Source of the DNA: Desulfococcus sp041737845
Lineage (GTDB): Bacteria; Desulfobacterota; Desulfobacteria; Desulfobacterales; Desulfococcaceae
Assembly (NCBI RefSeq): GCF_041737845.1
Contig: NZ_JBGSQX010000018.1
Location: 1-64,000, forward strand
Length of the DNA stretch: 64,000 nucleotides
Direction: 5' to 3'
Notes under the pieces: model-generated
The model's input: the letters and a program-made list of their open reading frames with translations, nothing else
The model's database searches: none
What the model was told of the DNA's origin: nothing
Position numbers and translations under genes: made by a program
In this document: positions 18,421-26,758 of the stretch, piece by piece
Layout of the letters: every line of letters starts with the position of its first letter
Numbering within the stretch: position 1 is the first letter of the stretch

Positions 18421-18456
18421 CGCATCGCCCTCCGTGTTGTTTGGGTTGACCCGGAT

Positions 18457-18999
18457 TTATTCATTGGGGGCCGCCTGGCAGCCCGCCTCAAATGCCGCAA
18501 GGGCGGCCGCGCCCATCGTGCCCTGCTTTTCCAGCCGGCGTTCTAGAATCCGGCGGACCGCTTCGGCCCGACAGAAGATCTCCGGGCTTCGAGCCAGGAC
18601 AAAGCCCAGCATGATCAGATTGACGGACTTGGGGCTGCCCAGGGCGGCGGCCATCCGGTCGGCATCCACCGTGCAGCGGGTCATCTCGCACACCGGCGCC
18701 TTCGGCTGGTTCACCACCGACCATCCGCCGGGCTTCAGGAAATAGCCGTGCAGGGCGACGTTCTCGGCTTTCATGATGAGAACCCCGTCCGCCATGCCCG
18801 GACGGATGAGGGGGCTCGTGAACCTCCCGACCTTGAGATGGGATACAACGGTCCCGCCCCGCTGGGCCATGCCGTGGGTCTCGGAGGTCAGGACCGGAAA
18901 ACCGCTCTGGATCGCGGCCTCCGCCAGGATCCGCGTCACGAAAAGGATCCCCTGGCCGCCCACGCCGCTGATCACGATCTGCTGCCCCGTCGTCGTCAT
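18457..18999 (-). CDS. iorB: Indolepyruvate:ferredoxin oxidoreductase, beta subunit
   Basis: The 180-residue POR gamma-type domain starts MTTTGQQIVISGVGGQGILFVTR in part and contains the TSETHGMAQRGGTVVSHLK segment diagnostic of IorB. With IorA it oxidises aryl pyruvates to aryl-acetyl-CoA, reducing ferredoxin. Its ATG overlaps the iorA stop by four bases. The frame runs further upstream without a stop, but that part is a shadow of iorA. Confidence 0.94.
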   Translation of the reverse strand: MTTTGQQIVISGVGGQGILFVTRILAEAAIQSGFPVLTSETHGMAQRGGTVVSHLKVGRFTSPLIRPGMADGVLIMKAENVALHGYFLKPGGWSVVNQPKAPVCEMTRCTVDADRMAAALGSPKSVNLIMLGFVLARSPEIFCRAEAVRRILERRLEKQGTMGAAALAAFEAGCQAAPNE

Positions 19000-20813
19000 G
19001 ATTTGACCTCCTCGATGGCCCCCTTGGGGCAGACATGGATGCAGACGCCGCACGCGGCGCACGCCATGCGGTCCACATGAACCTTTTCCCCGGCCGCGTC
19101 GAGCACCAGCGCCGGGCATTCGAACTGCGTCACGCAATGGGCACAACCGTCGCACCGATCGGTCGCGACCACCGCAATTTTGGCCTCCCGGGCGCCCTCC
19201 TGGCGGCGGTCCAGAATGCAGGGATACCGGGAGATCACCACGGCCGGCCCGCGGTCCCGGCCGTAGGCCACCGCCTCTTTCATCAGGCCGATGAAATCGT
19301 CCAGGCGGTAGGGGTTTCCGGTGGTGCAGTATTCCACACCGCACGCCTTCACCAGGGCTTCGATATCCACGGTGTCGAGCGGTTCGCCGCAGGCTCCCAG
19401 CCCCGTCGCCGGCGTGGGCTGACTGCCGGTCATGGCCGTGGTGCGATTGTCCAGAATGACCAGAACGAACCGGACCTTCTGCACGACCGCATCGATGAGG
19501 GCCGGAATGCCTGCGTGAAAAAAGGTGGAGTCCCCCATGGTGGCGACGATATCCGGCCGCTTTTCCAGATCCTTGTGGGCATGATAAAAACCGGCGGCCT
19601 GGGAGATGGCGGCCCCCATGCAGAGGACGGTATCCACCGCCCCCAGGTTGAGGCCCAAGGTATAGCACCCGATATCCGACGGATAGATCCCCTTGGGCGC
19701 AGCCCGCTTGATGGCGTAAAAGCTGGCACGGTGAGGGCAGCCCGCGCAGAGGGTCGGCCGCCGGCCCTTTGCCTCGGGCGGCAGGGGTGCGGTCCTGGCG
19801 GGAACGCCCGCAAACCCGGCGATGAGCCGTTCGATGTCCTCCGGGAGCAGCTCCCCGACCCGGGGGACCGCCCGGCTGTTTCGGCCCTTGACGCGCCGCC
19901 CGTCGGCGATCTGCATCTCGATGACTCCGGTGGTCTCCTCGATGACGAGGATCTCGTCGTGGCGGGCAAGAATATCGGAGATGAAATCGACATGGAGCGG
20001 GAAGGGCTGGATGACCTGATAGACCGACAGGCTCCCCCAGAGTCCCATCTCCTCGACGATCTCCCGGGAATGGGCGGCGGCCACGCCCGAGACGACCAGG
20101 GCCCGCCGCGCCGGCCTTCCGGGGTTCAGCCATGCGGGCGCCGTCTTCCCATACCGGGCAATGGCATCCAGCTTCTCCTCGAGCTGCCGGTGTAGCTGGT
20201 GCCTGAACTTCGGCGTGGCGGCCCACCGGGCCGGATTCCTTTCAAAATTCGCGGTACGCCGCTGGCTTTGGATCGCGGAGGATGAAATATCCTGCCGGCT
20301 GTGGCAGACCCGGGTGGTCGGGCGGATCATCACGGGGATCTCAAAGGCCTCCGACAGGTCATACCCCACAGCCGTCATATTTCTGGCCTGTTCCGGCGAA
20401 TCGGGGTCCAGGACGGGAATCTTGGCCATGACCGCCATGAGCCGGCTGTCCTGCTCCGTCTGGGAGGAATGGGGGCCCGGGTCGTCCGCGCTGATGATGA
20501 TGAAACCGCCCTTGGTCCCCATGTACGCGGCGCTCATGAGCGGATCCGAGGCCACGTTCAGCCCGACCTGCTTCATGCTGACGGCGGTGCGGAGCCCGGT
20601 GATGGCCGCGGCATAGGCGATTTCAAAGGCGATCTTTTCGTTGACCGCCCACTGGACGTGGAGGGACAGCCCGTGGGTCCGCTTCAGGGAGGCCACCGAT
20701 GCCAGTATCTCGGAGGCCGGGGTCCCGGGATAGGATGTCGCCACGGCACACCCGTTCTCCAGAAGCCCCAGCGCCATGGCCTCGTTTCCCAGCATCAGTT
20801 TCCGTTCGCTCAC
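18996..20813 (-). CDS. iorA: Indolepyruvate:ferredoxin oxidoreductase, alpha subunit
   Basis: The 605-residue protein has an N-terminal pyrimidine-binding domain (about 1-180, SYPGTPASEI motif). A thiamine diphosphate domain (about 340-520) contains CAGCPHR and the GDSTFFH to LDN cofactor motif. Two [4Fe-4S] clusters lie at the C-terminus (CDGCAHCVTQFECP and CAACGVCIHVCP). The start is a GTG with GGGGGAT upstream. Ior serves aromatic amino acid breakdown or, in reverse, synthesis in anaerobes. It is the first gene of the five-gene ior-TRAP operon. Confidence 0.95.
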   Translation of the reverse strand: MSERKLMLGNEAMALGLLENGCAVATSYPGTPASEILASVASLKRTHGLSLHVQWAVNEKIAFEIAYAAAITGLRTAVSMKQVGLNVASDPLMSAAYMGTKGGFIIISADDPGPHSSQTEQDSRLMAVMAKIPVLDPDSPEQARNMTAVGYDLSEAFEIPVMIRPTTRVCHSRQDISSSAIQSQRRTANFERNPARWAATPKFRHQLHRQLEEKLDAIARYGKTAPAWLNPGRPARRALVVSGVAAAHSREIVEEMGLWGSLSVYQVIQPFPLHVDFISDILARHDEILVIEETTGVIEMQIADGRRVKGRNSRAVPRVGELLPEDIERLIAGFAGVPARTAPLPPEAKGRRPTLCAGCPHRASFYAIKRAAPKGIYPSDIGCYTLGLNLGAVDTVLCMGAAISQAAGFYHAHKDLEKRPDIVATMGDSTFFHAGIPALIDAVVQKVRFVLVILDNRTTAMTGSQPTPATGLGACGEPLDTVDIEALVKACGVEYCTTGNPYRLDDFIGLMKEAVAYGRDRGPAVVISRYPCILDRRQEGAREAKIAVVATDRCDGCAHCVTQFECPALVLDAAGEKVHVDRMACAACGVCIHVCPKGAIEEVKS

Positions 20814-20869
20814 CCGATCCCCCTTTGGATATGGAATGTCATCTCATGTATGGAGCAATCCCGGCCGAA

Positions 20870-22069
20870 TTATCCAACTCGCCCGGGTTTGTCAAGCACC
20901 GAATCGCGGTCTGCGGGAGATGGCGGCACCCCGCAGCCGCCCCCGGCCGAGAGGGCCATTTCAGCGAGAAGGTCGTCGTAGGCCCCCGAAGCCTTTTCCC
21001 ATGCATGGACGGCCATGGCCCGGGAAAGCCGCCGCCGCGCGTCGGACATTCGGGATGCGTTCATGGCGAGCCAGGCCAGTTTCTGAACGAAGTCCCCATG
21101 CCCCTCATAGAGAAATTCCTTGTGAAACTCCGGGGGGAGGATCTCCGGGTAGGAGAGCCGCCGGGGCAGGAGGGGGAGGCACCCCGCCGCTATGGCCTCC
21201 ACCACGGATATCCCGAAATTTTCTTGAAAGGCGGTGCTGACGACAATGTCGCCCTGCCGAAGGATGTTTTGATATGCGTTTTTATCCGGGATATAGCCGT
21301 CATGAATGATGCGGCCGCCATACCGCTCCCGAGCCCGGGCAAAGGCCGCGGGGATGTTTCGGTAGCGCTCTCCCAGGAGTGCGAGCCGAAATTCGGTCCC
21401 ACCCTCCATCAGGGCGTCCAGCCCCTCGAAAAAGCCCTCGGGATTCTTGTCGAACTCCCATCGATGATTCCAGATGATGAGGGGCGGATCCTCCCGGCGG
21501 GGACGCGTCAAGTCGCCGCCCTCGAAGCGGCAGCCGGGATGGAGCACCCGGGCCTTGCGCCGGATCGCCGCCGCCACCCAGTTCGGGCGGCAGTCGGGCA
21601 TCATGTTCAGAAAGCCGGGGAGTTCGCTGAAAAAGCGCTCGTGATGGGTCCGGGAATTGAACACCACCCGGTCTGCGGACAGGGCGGTGGTGATGTCGGT
21701 GAATCCGAACTGAGCGTCGAAGGACTCGCCCGCCGACAGCGGGTAGGTCAGCTGGCTTTCATGGAAATAGACCATGGCCGGGGGGCACCCGGCGCCGGCC
21801 AGGGACCTGAAATCCGACAGGCTCATGAGCCCGCTTGCGATCAGGCCGTCGTAGGATCCCAGGGGACGCCCGCGACGGGACAAGGCCTGGAGTTTCCCCC
21901 AGAAATGGAGGGCCGCCCCCCGCATCCGCCATTTCCAGAACCGTGCGGGAAGGGTCACGAGATCGATTTCGTGACGGGAATGAGCGGCGAGGCCTTCGGC
22001 GAAATCCCGGTGGGAGCCGCCGAAGAACGGCTCCAGGAACAAGAATTTCAACCTTCCTACAGCCGCCAA
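20870..22069 (-). CDS. Glycosyltransferase, homologue of tRNA-queuosine alpha-mannosyltransferase
   Basis: The roughly 399-residue protein opens with KFLFLEPFFGGSHRDFAEGL and TLPARFWKWRMRGAALHF. This is the N-terminal domain formerly called DUF3524, found in the animal tRNA-queuosine mannosyltransferase QTMAN/GTDC1. A GT4-like nucleotide-sugar domain follows, with IWNHRWEFDKNPEGFFEGL and the acceptor/donor part FQENFGISVVEAIAAGCLPL near residues 280-300. The start is uncertain: TTG at 22069 overlaps the upstream dehydrogenase gene, and a TTG at 22051 would give a neat MKFLFLEP N-terminus. Substrate in bacteria is not known to me; mannosyl transfer to queuosine in tRNA-Asp is inferred from homology. 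Confidence 0.8.
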   Translation of the reverse strand: MAAVGRLKFLFLEPFFGGSHRDFAEGLAAHSRHEIDLVTLPARFWKWRMRGAALHFWGKLQALSRRGRPLGSYDGLIASGLMSLSDFRSLAGAGCPPAMVYFHESQLTYPLSAGESFDAQFGFTDITTALSADRVVFNSRTHHERFFSELPGFLNMMPDCRPNWVAAAIRRKARVLHPGCRFEGGDLTRPRREDPPLIIWNHRWEFDKNPEGFFEGLDALMEGGTEFRLALLGERYRNIPAAFARARERYGGRIIHDGYIPDKNAYQNILRQGDIVVSTAFQENFGISVVEAIAAGCLPLLPRRLSYPEILPPEFHKEFLYEGHGDFVQKLAWLAMNASRMSDARRRLSRAMAVHAWEKASGAYDDLLAEMALSAGGGCGVPPSPADRDSVLDKPGRVG

Positions 22070-23367
22070 TATTCGATGGCCATGGCGGCCGCTTCGGACG
22101 CGCTGAACGCACTTTTGATGTCGATGACCAAGGGCGTTTCACCGGCGCAGAGCCCGGCGATCCCGCCCAGGCCCATCTCCCGGTAGGCGCGGTGCATGAC
22201 GGCCAGGATCACCGCGTCCATCCCCGCGAGATCCTCCAGGGCGCACAGGGTCAGGCCGTAATATTTCAGGGCCTCCTCCGGGTCCGCCAGCGGATCGTGG
22301 ACCCTCACCTCGATGCCGTAATCCCGCAGCTCGGACACGATGTCCACCACCCGGGTGTTCCTCAGATCGGGCACATCCTCCTTGAAGGTCAGCCCCAGAA
22401 CCGCGATTCTGGCACCCAGGATCGGCCGGCCCGTCTTGATGAGCATCTTGACGGTCCGCTCCGCCACGAATTTGCCCATGCCGTCGTTGATGCGCCTGCC
22501 GGCCAGGATCATATCCGGATGATACCCCAGGGATTCGGCCTTGAACGTGAGGTAGTAGGGATCGACGCCGATGCAGTGGCCGCCCACGAGACCCGGCTTG
22601 AAGGGCAGGAAATTCCATTTGGTCCCGGCCGCCTCAAGGACCTCAGTGGTGTCGATGCCCATCTTGTCGAAGATCATGGCCAGCTCGTTCATCAGGGCGA
22701 TGTTGAGGTCCCGCTGGGTGTTCTCGATCACCTTTGCGGCCTCGGCCACCTTGATGGACGATGCCCGGTGCAGCCCGGGCCTGACCACCTGGCCGTAGAT
22801 CCGGGCGAGCAGGTCGAGGGTCGCCTCGTCGGAACCCGACACGATCTTGAGGATCCTGTCAAAGGTATGCTCCTTGTCCCCCGGATTGATCCGCTCCGGG
22901 GAATAGCCCACCGTGAAATCCCGGCGGAAGGCCAGTCCCGATTCCTTTTCCAGGATGGGCACGCAGACCTCTTCCGTGGCGCCTGGATAGACCGTGGATT
23001 CATACACGACGCAGCTTCCCCGGCGCATGTGCCGCCCCACGATGCGTGACGCCCCCCGGAGCGGCTCCAGATCGGGAATCCGGTAGACATCGATGGGCGT
23101 CGGGACGGCCACGATGATGAACCGGCATTCGGACAGCCGGGCAGGATCGTCCGTGAAGGCGATGGCCGACGCCGCAAGGTCTTCGGGGGTCACCTCAAGG
23201 GTCCGGTCATATCCGGAGGCCAGCTCCCGGATCCGGGCCGATTTCAGGTCATAGCCCACCACGTCGAAATGCCCGGCCAGATGGATGGCGAGCGGAAGGC
23301 CGACATATCCCAGGCCGACAACGGCAATCTTCTCTGTTTTATTATACAATCCTTCTGCTGTAATCAT
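22057..23367 (-). CDS. UDP-N-acetyl-hexosamine 6-dehydrogenase, TviB/WbpO type
   Basis: The 436-residue nucleotide-sugar dehydrogenase has the NAD-binding motif VVGLGYVGLPLA, the central GGHCIGVDPYYL segment with the catalytic Cys, and a C-terminal LGLTFKEDVPDLRN region. The pattern matches the TviB/WbpO/WbpA group acting on UDP-GlcNAc or UDP-GalNAc rather than UDP-glucose. The start at 23367 is chosen because GGAG lies 5 bases upstream; the open frame runs further. It overlaps the downstream glycosyltransferase gene, so the two are probably co-transcribed. It may feed uronic acid residues into surface polysaccharide. Confidence 0.85.
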   Translation of the reverse strand: MITAEGLYNKTEKIAVVGLGYVGLPLAIHLAGHFDVVGYDLKSARIRELASGYDRTLEVTPEDLAASAIAFTDDPARLSECRFIIVAVPTPIDVYRIPDLEPLRGASRIVGRHMRRGSCVVYESTVYPGATEEVCVPILEKESGLAFRRDFTVGYSPERINPGDKEHTFDRILKIVSGSDEATLDLLARIYGQVVRPGLHRASSIKVAEAAKVIENTQRDLNIALMNELAMIFDKMGIDTTEVLEAAGTKWNFLPFKPGLVGGHCIGVDPYYLTFKAESLGYHPDMILAGRRINDGMGKFVAERTVKMLIKTGRPILGARIAVLGLTFKEDVPDLRNTRVVDIVSELRDYGIEVRVHDPLADPEEALKYYGLTLCALEDLAGMDAVILAVMHRAYREMGLGGIAGLCAGETPLVIDIKSAFSASEAAAMAIEYWRL

Positions 23368-23527
23368 TTTTCTCCAAACCCGTTGTAACGCATTTATCAT
23401 GATGTGGTTGCGGCGGGTTCGAAACCTTTTGGGTTTCCCGCAGCGCAATACCTTGCCCCTGTGAAAAAAACATGACGGATACCTCTCCCCTGTGCCGGCT
23501 CGGATGGCTTGCGTTCCTGGCAGGCTA

Positions 23528-24253
23528 TCACCGGGGCATCTCGGGAGCCGGAATCCCCTGTCCCACCAGGTCTGAAACCTCCTGTTCCGTCAGATGGCGC
23601 CAGGACCCCTCAGCCAGGCCGCCCAGGCGGACCGACGCGACCCTTACCCGCTTCAGGGCCGCCACCTGCCCGCCGACCTTTCGGACCATCCGGCGGACCT
23701 GCCGGTTCCGGCCCTCCCTCAGGGTAATCCGAAACTGTGTCGGAGAGATCCTCCGGACCCTGGCGGGCCGGGTTCGGACGCCCATGAGGGGCAGCCCCTC
23801 GGCCATCTTCCGGAGGGCGCCCTCCGGAAGGGGCTGGGCCGTGGTCACCTCGTATTCCTTTTCATGGTCGAAGGAGGGATGGGAGAGCCGATGGTGAAGG
23901 CTGCCGTCGTTGGTGAGGAGCAGCAGGCCCGTCGAATCCTTGTCCAGGCGCCCCACGGGGTAGACCCGCTCGGGGACGTCCACCAGCTCCATGACGATCC
24001 TGTCTCCTGGCTGCTCACAGCTCGTGACATACCCCAGGGGCTTGTTGAGGGCGATATAGATGAACCGCTCTTCGAGGGAAACCGGCGCACCGTCCAGGAG
24101 GACGCGGTCTTTTTCGGGATCGATCTTCGTGCCGAGCACGCAGACCACCTCCCCGTTCACCTGGACCCGGCCCTCCCGGATACAGGCCTCCCCGTGGCGC
24201 CTCGAACAGGCGCCTGAGGCGGACAGAAACTTCTGAAGGCGGATCAATCCCAT
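23528..24253 (-). CDS. 23S rRNA pseudouridine synthase, RluB/RsuA family
   Basis: The 241-residue protein has an N-terminal S4 RNA-binding domain (about 3-60, RLQKFLSASGACSRRHGE). The catalytic domain contains GRLDKDSTGLLLLTNDG, whose Asp is the catalytic residue, and the C-terminal GRNRQVRRMV motif. This family isomerises uridine in the peptidyl-transferase region of 23S rRNA (RluB) or in 16S rRNA (RsuA). RluB is favoured by the MGLIRLQKFL start, but this is not certain. It follows argJ by 22 bases on the same strand. Confidence 0.9.
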   Translation of the reverse strand: MGLIRLQKFLSASGACSRRHGEACIREGRVQVNGEVVCVLGTKIDPEKDRVLLDGAPVSLEERFIYIALNKPLGYVTSCEQPGDRIVMELVDVPERVYPVGRLDKDSTGLLLLTNDGSLHHRLSHPSFDHEKEYEVTTAQPLPEGALRKMAEGLPLMGVRTRPARVRRISPTQFRITLREGRNRQVRRMVRKVGGQVAALKRVRVASVRLGGLAEGSWRHLTEQEVSDLVGQGIPAPEMPR

Positions 24254-24275
24254 GGGTCTGCGGCCATTTCCCGGA

Positions 24276-25469
24276 TCAGGACCGGTAATCCGCGTTGATC
24301 TTGACGTAGTCGATGGAAAAATCGCAGGTGAAGACCGAGGCCGACGCGGTCCCCATGTGGAGATCGATGACAATGCGGTATTCCGGCTTTTTCAGAACCG
24401 CCGTGACCGCCTTTTCAGCCTCATTCCCGCAGGTCATCCCATTTCGGCACATCATCACGCCGTCGAACCGGATGTCGATGGCATCCGGCGCCACCGGTAC
24501 CCCCGAGCGCCCGGCAGCGGCGATGATCCGGCCCCAGTTGGCGTCTTCCCCGAAAAGGGCGGTTTTGACCAGGTTGGAATGGGCCACGGTGTCGGCCACC
24601 TTTCGGGCGTCCCCCTCCGACGCCGCGCCGACGACGGCGATCTCGACCAGCTTCGTGGCGCCCTCCCCGTCCTTCACGACCATCCTGGCCAGCCGGATCA
24701 GAACGTCGTCCAGCCGGGCCTGGAACTCGGCCTGCTCCGGGTCGCTTCGGACGGCCGCGCCGGACCGCCCGCCCGCCATCATCAGGACGGTATCGTTGGT
24801 GCTGGTGTCTCCGTCGACGGTGATGCGGTTGAAGGACCGGTCTACGCCTTCGGCAAGGGATTTCTGAAGCACCTCGGGCGAAACCGCCAGGTCCGTCACG
24901 ATGAAACAGAGCATGGTCGCCATGTCCGGACGGATCATGCCCGACCCCTTGGCGACTCCCATCAGGGTGTAGGGCGTACCGGCCATTTCAGCCTGGACCG
25001 ACACGACCTTCGGGACCAGATCGGTGGTCATGATGGCTTCGGCAAACTCGTCGATGCCTTCCGGCGAAAGTGCGTTTGTCAGTTGGGGCATCGACAGGAC
25101 GACGGCATCCATCGGCATGGGCTGGCCGATGACGCCCGTCGACGCGACACAGACGAGATCCTCGGAAATTCCAAGGGCCGCCGCCGCATGCCGGGACATG
25201 GCCTCGGCGTCCCGCATACCGGCGTCACCCGTGCAGCAGTTGGCATTCCCGCTGTTCACGATCACGGCCTGGCACCGGCCGGACTGGACACGGCGACGAT
25301 CCAGCAGGACCGGTGCGGCCTGAACCCGGTTCCGGGTGAACACCCCGGCAACCGAGGCCGGCGCCTCCGAAACGATCAGGCCCAGGTCCCTTCCCCCCTT
25401 TTTTTTGATGCCCGCGGCAATCCCCGCAAACGTAAAGCCCGCACACCTCTTTTTTTCCATGTTCACCAT
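24276..25469 (-). CDS. argJ: Glutamate N-acetyltransferase/N-acetylglutamate synthase ArgJ
   Basis: The 397-residue enzyme is the ornithine acetyltransferase of the arginine cyclic pathway. The autoproteolysis site lies in GSGMIRPDMATMLCF: cleavage before the Thr yields the two subunits and exposes that Thr as nucleophile. Further family marks are NSGNANCCTG near residue 70 and DGDTSTNDTVLMM. Start ATG 25469 or the in-frame ATG 25460; neither has a strong binding site. It is divergent from the selenoprotein gene, with an AT-rich region between them. Confidence 0.95.
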   Translation of the reverse strand: MVNMEKKRCAGFTFAGIAAGIKKKGGRDLGLIVSEAPASVAGVFTRNRVQAAPVLLDRRRVQSGRCQAVIVNSGNANCCTGDAGMRDAEAMSRHAAAALGISEDLVCVASTGVIGQPMPMDAVVLSMPQLTNALSPEGIDEFAEAIMTTDLVPKVVSVQAEMAGTPYTLMGVAKGSGMIRPDMATMLCFIVTDLAVSPEVLQKSLAEGVDRSFNRITVDGDTSTNDTVLMMAGGRSGAAVRSDPEQAEFQARLDDVLIRLARMVVKDGEGATKLVEIAVVGAASEGDARKVADTVAHSNLVKTALFGEDANWGRIIAAAGRSGVPVAPDAIDIRFDGVMMCRNGMTCGNEAEKAVTAVLKKPEYRIVIDLHMGTASASVFTCDFSIDYVKINADYRS

Positions 25470-25620
25470 CGCTATACTTTGACTTTCCCAAAGATTCGAT
25501 CTATTATTTCGATTTCAAAAATAGATATGATTTTATTTTGACCATTTGACAGAATCGTTCACGCTTGTCAATTCCTTTGGATTTCATCCCGTCGGAAGGC
25601 CGACACAGGAGAATGATCGA
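25470..25620. promoter_or_regulatory. AT-rich divergent promoter region argJ / selenoprotein
   Basis: This stretch is much more AT-rich than its neighbours and must hold promoters in both directions. It contains a perfect inverted repeat TTGACA (25546-25551) and TGTCAA (25566-25571) separated by 14 bases, which could be an operator or two facing -35 elements. On the plus strand AGGAG at 25607-25611 lies 9 bases before the ATG at 25621. No -10 box can be chosen with confidence. Confidence 0.4.
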
Positions 25621-25833
25621 ATGTACCATGGATTTCCGCAGATGAAAGGGGGGCGTCTGAAAAGCGCACCATGCCCGACGTGCGGCGGCCCCCTGGATGT
25701 CCAGCGATCCTGACGGCAGACCTTTCTGCGCTGCAGGTCCTGCAGCCGCCGCTTCACCATTGAACAGATCGCCGATGCCCTGGATGACGACCTTGAGGAG
25801 CTGCTGGCCAATATCCCCTGCAACCGGCTCTAA
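25621..25833 (+). CDS. Small dual-CXXC selenoprotein (UGA at codon 31 read as Sec)
   Basis: Read straight through an in-frame TGA at 25711-25713 this gene encodes 70 residues. CPTC lies at residues 18-21, selenocysteine at 31, CRSC at 38-41, an acidic helix (DALDDDLEELLA) follows, and the protein ends NIPCNRL. The coding pattern and the paired cysteines continue past the TGA, and translation starts with AGGAG at 9-base spacing. A hairpin with a GGTC apical loop follows the TGA as in the E. coli fdhF SECIS. The layout fits the small dual CXXC-motif (seleno)protein family known from delta-type bacteria. A redox or zinc-ribbon role is likely but untested. It ends 6 bases before the AEC transporter ATG. 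A nonsense-mutated zinc ribbon is the alternative. Confidence 0.8.
25711..25749 (+). promoter_or_regulatory. Bacterial SECIS-like element
   Basis: The UGA at 25711 is followed by a stem CTGCA (25731-25735) / TGCAG (25741-25745) with loop GGTCC. The stem is extended below by GCG (25728-25730) pairing with CGC across a one-base bulge. The GGUC-type apical loop lies 22 bases after the UGA. In E. coli fdhF a GCAGGUCUGC apex lies 18 bases after the UGA and binds SelB, so both shape and distance fit. Confidence 0.75.
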
Positions 25834-25839
25834 TTGCAG

Positions 25840-26751
25840 ATGGTTGTCCTAAACGGCCTTTTCCCGGTCCTGGCCCTTCTGTTTCTGGGCGGATGTCTGA
25901 AAAAACTCCGCCTGACCAACGACGCCTTCCTGAAAACCGCTGACAAGCTGGTCTATTTCATCTTTTTTCCCGCCATGCTTTTCTGGAAGATCGGCGGCGC
26001 CCGGACCGCCGACGGCATCCACTGGCCCTTCTGCCTCGCGTCCCTGACCGCCGTGGGCATCCTCTATCTCATCAGCGCGGGCGTCATCCTGCTGGCTGTT
26101 CCCGAATTCGAAGCCGGCTCCTTTTCCCAGGCCTGCTACCGCTTCAACACCTACATCGGCATGGCCGTCATCCTGGGCACCCTGGGAGAGGAAGGCGCAA
26201 GGCATTTCGGCATCATGGTGGGATTTGCCATCCCCATCATCAATACGCTGGCCGTCTCGACCCTGATCTGGCATTCCGGCAGGCGGTTTTCCCCGGGCGA
26301 GCGCCTCCGGATCACCGGACGGGCGCTGGTCTCCAATCCGCTCATCCTCGCATGCGCCGCCGGCATCCTGCACGCCCGGCTTGCCGGGGCCTTCCCGGCC
26401 TTCATCGACGGCGCCTTCAAACTGGCCACCTCGGTCACGCTGCCCCTGGCGCTCATCTCCATCGGCGGCACCCTGACCTTCGAAACCCTGCGGGGGCACC
26501 TGAAGCTTTCCCTGGTTGCGGCTGCTCTCAAGCTGATTCTATTCCCCCTGGTTGGATATACCTGCTTGAAATATTACAGTGTTTCAGGCGTCCCCTTCAA
26601 GGTGGGCATGATCTTTTTCGCGCTGCCGACGTCCACGGCCATCTATGTGCTGTCATCCCAGCTCAACAGCAGCACGGCGCTTGCATCGGCCAGTATCGTG
26701 GTGTCCACGCTGCTGTCGTTCATTCCACTGTCCATTGTGCTGCTGCTCTGA
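25840..26751 (+). CDS. AEC (auxin efflux carrier)-family transporter
   Basis: The 303-residue membrane protein has about ten hydrophobic helices in two five-helix halves. The N-terminus NGLFPVLALLFLGGCLKKL and the C-terminal half with SNPLILACAAGILHARL and LPLALISIGGTL are typical of AEC permeases, which export malate, malonate or other organic acids. The ATG at 25840 lacks its own binding site and lies 6 bases past the selenoprotein stop, so translation may depend on readthrough of that gene. Substrate unknown. Confidence 0.88.
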   Translation: MVVLNGLFPVLALLFLGGCLKKLRLTNDAFLKTADKLVYFIFFPAMLFWKIGGARTADGIHWPFCLASLTAVGILYLISAGVILLAVPEFEAGSFSQACYRFNTYIGMAVILGTLGEEGARHFGIMVGFAIPIINTLAVSTLIWHSGRRFSPGERLRITGRALVSNPLILACAAGILHARLAGAFPAFIDGAFKLATSVTLPLALISIGGTLTFETLRGHLKLSLVAAALKLILFPLVGYTCLKYYSVSGVPFKVGMIFFALPTSTAIYVLSSQLNSSTALASASIVVSTLLSFIPLSIVLLL

Positions 26752-26758
26752 TAGACAT

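Noticed and set aside
25584..25823. Minus-strand frame of 79 codons opposite the selenoprotein
   Set aside because: No binding site, no family and Ser/Arg-rich composition; the plus-strand frame has paired CXXC motifs, a binding site and a SECIS-like hairpin.
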